9,814 bases of DNA from NCBI GenBank assembly GCA_030643695.1, contig DAOWKM010000105.1, forward strand, positions 1 through 9,814. The letters run 5' to 3'. Position 1 is the first letter of the stretch, and every line of letters starts with the position of its first letter. Made by a program: the position numbers and the translations under genes. The notes below the pieces were generated by a model. It was not told the origin of the DNA. It did not search any database and was given only the letters and a program-made list of their open reading frames with translations. This stretch comes from Dehalococcoidia bacterium (lineage in GTDB: Bacteria; Chloroflexota; Dehalococcoidia; Dehalococcoidales; DAOWKM01). Shown piece by piece: positions 6,157 through 9,814 of the stretch.

Positions 6157-6498
6157 ATGGAGATAGAACAAACAGAGGAACGCAGAAAAATTGAAGACTT
6201 TTTGGAGACTCAGGATGGTGAGCTGGATTTGCCACCGGAGTATTGCCACTATCGGGATGATGGCTGTGAATTGGCTACCGCCTATCTAGGCTATAAATCA
6301 AGCTGTCTTAACTGCCCGTTTCCAAAATGTATTTACGACCAGTCCAGGGGCAGGCAGCGCTGGTTAAAGAGACAGCGGAACAGGGAGATAGTAAGGCTAT
6401 TCACTACTGAGGGGAAGGGGGTAAGTGAGCTGGCACTGAGTTTTGGTGTTAGCCAGAGGACGGTGCAAAGAGCACTAAAGAGGGCTAAAAATGAATGA
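6157..6498 (+). CDS. Cys-cluster helix-turn-helix phage protein
   Basis: A 113-aa protein with an acidic N-terminus, a five-cysteine cluster (Cys30, 37, 50, 53, 58; the last three in SCLNCPFPKCIYD) and a C-terminal helix-turn-helix (about 75-109: NREIVRLFTTEGKGVSELAL, then SFGVSQRTVQRALKRA) like sigma-region-4 or transposase-type HTHs. The cysteines probably hold a metal ion or iron-sulfur cluster; the ligand set is inferred. It overlaps the portal gene by 8 bases, so it belongs to the packaging module, and it may be a regulator or fill the small-terminase role of choosing DNA to package. AAGGTGA lies just upstream of the ATG. No exact family name is claimed. Confidence 0.7.
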   Translation: MEIEQTEERRKIEDFLETQDGELDLPPEYCHYRDDGCELATAYLGYKSSCLNCPFPKCIYDQSRGRQRWLKRQRNREIVRLFTTEGKGVSELALSFGVSQRTVQRALKRAKNE

Positions 6499-7387
6499 AA
6501 ACTTTATCCCGACACAGTTAACTCGCCGTGATTCAGACCGGCTTAAGGGGTATAAAGAGCTCCTTGATTTTTATCACGGTCGGCATTGGGAAGGCTACGC
6601 CAGGCGAGGTGAGAAACGCCTGACCTTTAACTACGCCAAGGTGGTTATAGATAAGGTTACCTCATATCTAATGTCCGGTATTAACTTTGCTGTTGATGCT
6701 ATAGAAGACTCAGCTGAGGCTAGAACTAGAGCTCAGAGGGCAGAGCAAGCCTTATATCAGGTATATGAGGATAATAATCTGGAGCAGCTTGACTTTGAGA
6801 CTGAAATAGACTGTGCCATCCTTGGTGATGCCTGTTTTAAGGTTATCTGGGATGCTGGGACGAAAAAGGTCAGGATTACCGCCCCTGATATTCAAGGGAT
6901 TTATGCCTGGTGGGTGGGGGATGATACCTCAAGGGTGTGGCGGGTAGCCTCAAGGTATAACCTTACCGTGGATGAAACCGAAATCCTGTATAAAGTAAAG
7001 CCTAAGGGCAAGACAGCTAACATTGTTGAGCTATGGACAGATAGGGAGTTTGAACTCTGGCTGGATAATGCTCTGGTGGAGAGGAAGCCTAATCCTTATG
7101 GCTTTATTCCATTTATCATATACCCTAACCTGAGGGAGCCCAAGAAGTTCTGGGGTATGTCCGATTTGCCCCAGATTATGGAGCCGCAGAGGGAATTAAA
7201 CCGGGCAATGACCCAGCTATCAAGAATACTGGAGCTATCAGGTAACCCTATCGCTGTTCTGGAGAATATAGAAGAATCTGAGGATATTGCGGTCAAGCCA
7301 GGGGCAGTATGGAATATACCTGAGGATGCTAAAGCCTATCTGCTGGACCTGTTGCAAGGTGGTGGCGTCTACCTGCGGTCCAGATGA
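6491..7387 (+). CDS. Phage portal protein, 3'-truncated
   Basis: A 298-aa product resembling SPP1 gp6-type portal proteins, which form the dodecameric ring through which TerL pumps DNA. Recognisable blocks are the N-terminal YKELLDFYHGRHWEGYARRG (about 21-40), RLTFNYAKVVIDKVTSYLMS (about 43-62), the DCAILGDACFKVIWD stretch (about 106-120), NPYGFIPFIIYPN, and the stem/crown lead-in EPQRELNRAMTQLSRILELS (about 231-250). Full-length members are usually around 400-500 aa, so the C-terminal third is missing. The family-like sequence stops at DLLQGGG (about 286-292), and only six unrelated codons follow before the stop. From there the DNA belongs to the oppositely oriented beta-helix gene. Start: ATGA overlap with the HTH gene. 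It is probably non-functional as it stands, unless the join is an assembly artefact. Confidence 0.85.
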   Translation: MNENFIPTQLTRRDSDRLKGYKELLDFYHGRHWEGYARRGEKRLTFNYAKVVIDKVTSYLMSGINFAVDAIEDSAEARTRAQRAEQALYQVYEDNNLEQLDFETEIDCAILGDACFKVIWDAGTKKVRITAPDIQGIYAWWVGDDTSRVWRVASRYNLTVDETEILYKVKPKGKTANIVELWTDREFELWLDNALVERKPNPYGFIPFIIYPNLREPKKFWGMSDLPQIMEPQRELNRAMTQLSRILELSGNPIAVLENIEESEDIAVKPGAVWNIPEDAKAYLLDLLQGGGVYLRSR

Positions 7388-8251
7388 CCAGACTCCAAAG
7401 TCGGCATTATCAGTAATGTTGTTGAAGATGGCAACGACATTCTCCTGAAACACCTCTATGCCTAGCGATCCGCTGTTGCTGATGGTATTTCCGTATATTT
7501 CGGTTCCTAGATTGGTGTCGATGCCAATTCCACAGTGTGAAGCATTTTCGATAGTGTTCCCGATGACAAGCAACGAAGCACCTTGATTGTAAATGCCCAG
7601 TCTGACATTCCTGATAATGTTACCCTTCAACGTTGCCTCAGCAGTAGCACCATATAGCGTCTGGATACCAACGGTTAGATTAGCGACTGGGTCGATACCA
7701 GTACCGTCTATTAGGTTGTTAACTACCTTGACGTCAGTACCACTTGGGATGTAAACGCCAGACCAGTCTGGTGTGGGAATCTGGCTGAAATCCTTGATGG
7801 AGAAGCCATCCACAATCACGCTATCAGCAGTAATCACGACTGTTCCCTTAATTACTGCCTCGTGTTTAGTGACTGCGTGAAGAATCACACCAATTGTATC
7901 GATAGTCACGTTTTCCGAATACGTCCCCGCCGCCACAAGGATGGTGTCGCCATCAGAGGCAGCACCAATGGCAGCCGTGGTGGTGGCAAAATAGTCAACG
8001 CCCCAACCAGGCGTAGCCCCATTGTAGTCATCATCAACATACAATGTGTCAGGGCTGGCATAGGCAACTCCTGACCCGATGGAAAGGGTAACTTTAGTTT
8101 CCAGGGAAAGCCTGCCCTGAGGGTCAATACTAACTTCCCTCACCGGCAGGAATAGCCCGGCAACAACCAGTGCCAGCGCCACTGGAGGGACTACCAGCCA
8201 TTTCTTATTAGTCACTAGCCTTTTTAGCCTAGCTAACAATCCCGCTTTCAT
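7238..8251 (-). CDS. Parallel beta-helix surface protein, 3'-truncated with antisense tail
   Basis: A 337-aa product from the ATG at 8251. The frame reaches a TTG at 8299, but that triplet is the start of the -35 box, so the ATG is chosen. A basic N-terminus and one hydrophobic segment (about residues 18-36) give a signal anchor or signal peptide. Then comes the pattern of periplasmic or surface right-handed beta-helix proteins: LYVDDDYNG, AAIGAASDGDTILVAAGTYS, then repeats with NxI and GI turns (NNLIDGTG, GNIIRNVRLGIYN, GNTIENASHCGIGID, GNTISNSGSLGIEV, NNITDNADFGVWSSG), as in pectate-lyase-like and NosD-like folds. Substrate unknown. Real beta-helix sequence ends at QVDAT, about codon 297; the last 40 codons are simply the antisense of the portal gene. 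The native C-terminus is lost. Confidence 0.75.
   Translation of the reverse strand: MKAGLLARLKRLVTNKKWLVVPPVALALVVAGLFLPVREVSIDPQGRLSLETKVTLSIGSGVAYASPDTLYVDDDYNGATPGWGVDYFATTTAAIGAASDGDTILVAAGTYSENVTIDTIGVILHAVTKHEAVIKGTVVITADSVIVDGFSIKDFSQIPTPDWSGVYIPSGTDVKVVNNLIDGTGIDPVANLTVGIQTLYGATAEATLKGNIIRNVRLGIYNQGASLLVIGNTIENASHCGIGIDTNLGTEIYGNTISNSGSLGIEVFQENVVAIFNNITDNADFGVWSSGPQVDATTLQQVQQIGFSILRYIPYCPWLDRNILRFFYILQNSDRVT
7355..7372. other. Junction of portal and beta-helix genes
   Basis: Portal-like coding sequence on the plus strand ends, and beta-helix coding sequence on the minus strand ends, within the same few bases. GGTGGCGTC (7361-7369) reads as GGV in the portal and as the antisense of DAT in the beta-helix, where family members often continue VDATNNWWG. 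The bases fit both genes, as expected for a join at short homology. Whether it is a real rearrangement or a chimera from sequencing or assembly cannot be told here. Confidence 0.6.
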
Positions 8252-8270
8252 CCCTAAAAAATTACCCCTT

Positions 8271-8299
8271 ATTGTAATTCGCCATTTGGCAAATGTCAA
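8271..8299 (-). promoter_or_regulatory. Promoter of the beta-helix gene
   Basis: Minus strand: TTGACA (8299-8294), a 17-base spacer and TACAAT (8276-8271), 11 of 12 consensus bases. Transcription should begin near 8264, so the leader before the ATG at 8251 is only about 13 bases. This decides the start codon of the gene. Confidence 0.75.
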
Positions 8300-8419
8300 T
8301 AGGGTTTACACTTCAATTCTAGGGTGTTAAGTTTAATTATTCATAAAATCTGTGTTAAAATTCCATTAAAAATCTTATGGGTATTTTGACTACCTCGCTC
8401 CCGTCTAGACCCCCCCACC

Positions 8420-8492
8420 GAGATTGCCACGCCTTCGGCTCGCAATGACGCCCTCTTTGTCATTGCGAGGAGTTTGGCGACGAAGCAATCTC
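8420..8492. repeat. Imperfect inverted repeat, dispersed intergenic type
   Basis: Outer arms GAGATTGC (8420-8427) and GCAATCTC (8485-8492), and inner arms CTCGCAATGAC (8439-8449) and GTCATTGCGAG (8459-8469), enclose a 9-base loop; the middle is mismatched. I recognise this sequence type (attgc-ttcg-cgcaatgac) as a REP-like element seen between genes in many bacterial genomes. The remainder of the gap on its left (8300-8419) is AT-rich and holds nothing I can name. Function unknown; it may be a non-autonomous mobile repeat. Confidence 0.7.
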
Positions 8493-8510
8493 TTGAACGA
8501 GCACGCTTCC

Positions 8511-8539
8511 TTGACGGCTAAAGCTAGGGACTATACAAT
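8511..8539 (+). promoter_or_regulatory. Promoter of the FAD-dependent dehydrogenase gene
   Basis: TTGACG at 8511-8516, a 17-base spacer and TACAAT at 8534-8539 match 10 of 12 consensus bases. The transcript would start near 8546, only about 10 bases before the ATG, and no clear Shine-Dalgarno is present, so translation may be close to leaderless. Confidence 0.7.
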
Positions 8540-8555
8540 AAGATAGCTAAAGCAA

Positions 8556-9814
8556 ATGACTAAAAAATATGATGTTATCATTGTGGGTGGTGGACCGGCC
8601 GGTATCTTTGCCGCTTTAGAGCTGTCTCAGACATCTGACCTGAATATTCTGCTTATTGAGAAGGGTAAAGATATTGATAAACGCAGCAGCCTGGTTAGTG
8701 GTTTGGGTGGGGCTGGCGCTTATAGTGATGGTAAACTAACGCTATCATCACGGGTAGGCGGTCGGCTCAGGGATTACCTTGGTGAGAGTAACACCGAAGC
8801 CCTGATTAGGTATGTTGATGAGACATACCTCAGGTTTGGTGCCCCAGATAAACTCAGCGGGATTGGTGATAGGGTTGATGAGGTGCGCCGCAGGGCAAGC
8901 CTGGTAGGATTGCGCCTGATACCAATGCCTCTTCGTCATTTAGGCACTGAGCATTGCCGCCTGGTGCTCAAGGCGATGCGGGATTACCTTGTTTCACACC
9001 TGGAATTTAAGCTTGAAGTAATGGCTTCAAATGTTATCGTTGATGGTGGTGAGGTTAGAGGGATTGAAACCGAGGCTGGGGAAAGGTTTGATTGCCGTTA
9101 TCTGATTCTGGCTCCAGGTAGGGAAGGGGCCGATTGGTTATCCAAGGAGGCTAACCGACTTAATCTAACCACGCATAATAACCCGGTTGATGTTGGGGTT
9201 AGGGTGGAGGTGCCGGTGGCAGTGATGGAAGAGTTGACCAGTGTGCTATATGAGGCAAAGCTGGAGTTCCTGTCAAAGAGCTTTGATGACCGAATTAGAA
9301 CCTTCTGTATGTGCCCTAATGGTGAGGTGATTATGGAGTCTACCGGGGGTTATGACCCGGTAATCACGGTTAATGGGCATAGTTATGCTGACCATGGTAG
9401 TGGCAACACTAATTTTGCTCTGCTGGTAAGCACCGCTTTTACTGAGCCATTTCGGGAGCCGGTTGCTTATGGTAAGTATCTGGCTAGACTGGCTAATATT
9501 CTTAGTGGTGGAGTGCTGGTGCAGCGCTTTGGTGACCTACTGGAAGGTCAGCGGTCTACGCCAGCCCGCATTGAGCGGGGTCTGGTTCAACCCACCTTGA
9601 AGGAGGCTACCCCTGGTGACCTTAGCTTTGTCCTTCCTTATCGCCACCTTACCGGGCTTGTGGAGATGCTTCAGGCGATGGATAAGCTGGCACCGGGTGT
9701 TGCCTCACGCCATACCTTGCTTTATGGGGTTGAGGTCAAATTCTATTCCAGCCGACCTCAGCTTAGCCCTAGTCTGGAGACCGAGGTTGGCAATATGTTT
9801 GCTGCTGGTGATGG
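8556..9814 (+). CDS. FAD-dependent dehydrogenase, COG2509 type, 3' end outside the window
   Basis: 419 codons are visible and the frame is open at the right edge. The N-terminus is a Rossmann FAD-binding fold: VIIVGGGPAGIFAALELS at about 7-24 (GxGxxG at 11-16), with the acidic end of strand two in LLIEKG. GLGGAGAYSDGKLT (about 49-62), the FCMCPNGEVI block, NGHSYADHGSGNTNFALLVS and the final NMFAAGD (about 413-419, the second FAD motif) are typical of the uncharacterised FAD-dependent dehydrogenases of COG2509, soluble proteins whose substrate is not established. Family members continue for roughly 30-50 more residues. The start is the first ATG after a good promoter, with little ribosome site. 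It looks like a normal host gene, so the phage-derived region ends to its left. Confidence 0.9.
   Translation, partial: MTKKYDVIIVGGGPAGIFAALELSQTSDLNILLIEKGKDIDKRSSLVSGLGGAGAYSDGKLTLSSRVGGRLRDYLGESNTEALIRYVDETYLRFGAPDKLSGIGDRVDEVRRRASLVGLRLIPMPLRHLGTEHCRLVLKAMRDYLVSHLEFKLEVMASNVIVDGGEVRGIETEAGERFDCRYLILAPGREGADWLSKEANRLNLTTHNNPVDVGVRVEVPVAVMEELTSVLYEAKLEFLSKSFDDRIRTFCMCPNGEVIMESTGGYDPVITVNGHSYADHGSGNTNFALLVSTAFTEPFREPVAYGKYLARLANILSGGVLVQRFGDLLEGQRSTPARIERGLVQPTLKEATPGDLSFVLPYRHLTGLVEMLQAMDKLAPGVASRHTLLYGVEVKFYSSRPQLSPSLETEVGNMFAAGD

Noticed and set aside
7241..7360. C-terminal 40 codons of the beta-helix frame as a genuine domain
   Set aside because: They are the exact antisense of conserved portal codons, and the beta-helix repeat pattern stops just before them.
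8252..8299. TTG at 8299 as the start of the beta-helix protein
   Set aside because: TTG is part of a TTGACA -35 box with a 17-base spacer to TACAAT, so the triplet lies upstream of the transcript start; the ATG at 8251 is used.
8300..8419. tRNA or attachment site marking a prophage end
   Set aside because: No cloverleaf or matching direct repeat was found in the window; the stretch is plain AT-rich intergenic sequence.
8748..8939. Minus-strand frame inside the FAD-dependent dehydrogenase
   Set aside because: Shadow of a clearly conserved plus-strand coding sequence.

Overview
The window looks like a bacterial chromosome segment carrying broken-up prophage DNA and a surface-protein locus, next to an ordinary host metabolic gene. 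The organism cannot be fixed from the sequence. Tandem IPT/TIG plus fibronectin-like surface proteins, near-consensus sigma-A type promoters (TTGACA/17/TAYAAT) and the gene style fit an anaerobic Chloroflexota such as a Dehalococcoidia-like bacterium. That is an impression, not a demonstration. No tRNA, rRNA or CRISPR array is visible.

Layout, left to right. (a) Positions 2-1096 (+): the 3' two thirds of a phage terminase large subunit, cut by the window edge, followed by a 23-codon ORF that may be the start of a lost phage gene. (b) Positions 1182-2510: an AT-rich island with two outward-facing promoters, a 12-bp perfect palindrome over a -10 box, an array phased at 10 bp, a two-gene Panacea/SocA-type antitoxin plus putative PemK/MazF-like toxin operon, and an intrinsic terminator. 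(c) Positions 2575-6022 (-): a three-gene operon with a consensus promoter. It encodes a 67-aa excisionase/MerR-type HTH protein and two paralogous surface proteins (signal peptide, four IPT/TIG-like repeats, an Ig/FnIII-like domain, a membrane anchor and a shared LGRRTAY tail). (d) Positions 6157-7387 (+): a Cys-rich HTH phage protein overlapping a phage portal gene that is cut short after about 290 codons. (e) Positions 7238-8251 (-): a secreted or anchored parallel beta-helix protein that meets the portal gene tail to tail. Both lose their 3' ends at one point near 7361-7369, which reads as a recombination or assembly junction. (f) Positions 8300-8555: an intergenic region with an imperfect inverted repeat of a type widespread in bacteria and a strong promoter. 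(g) Positions 8556-9814 (+): a FAD-dependent dehydrogenase of the COG2509 type, running off the right edge.

How the parts relate: TerL, the Cys-HTH protein and the portal are remnants of a DNA-packaging module. The toxin-antitoxin pair and the IPT operon lie between them as probable accessory cargo. The beta-helix and IPT proteins would act at the cell surface. The most interesting items are the toxin-antitoxin module with its unusual control region, the HTH-led surface-protein operon and the portal/beta-helix junction.
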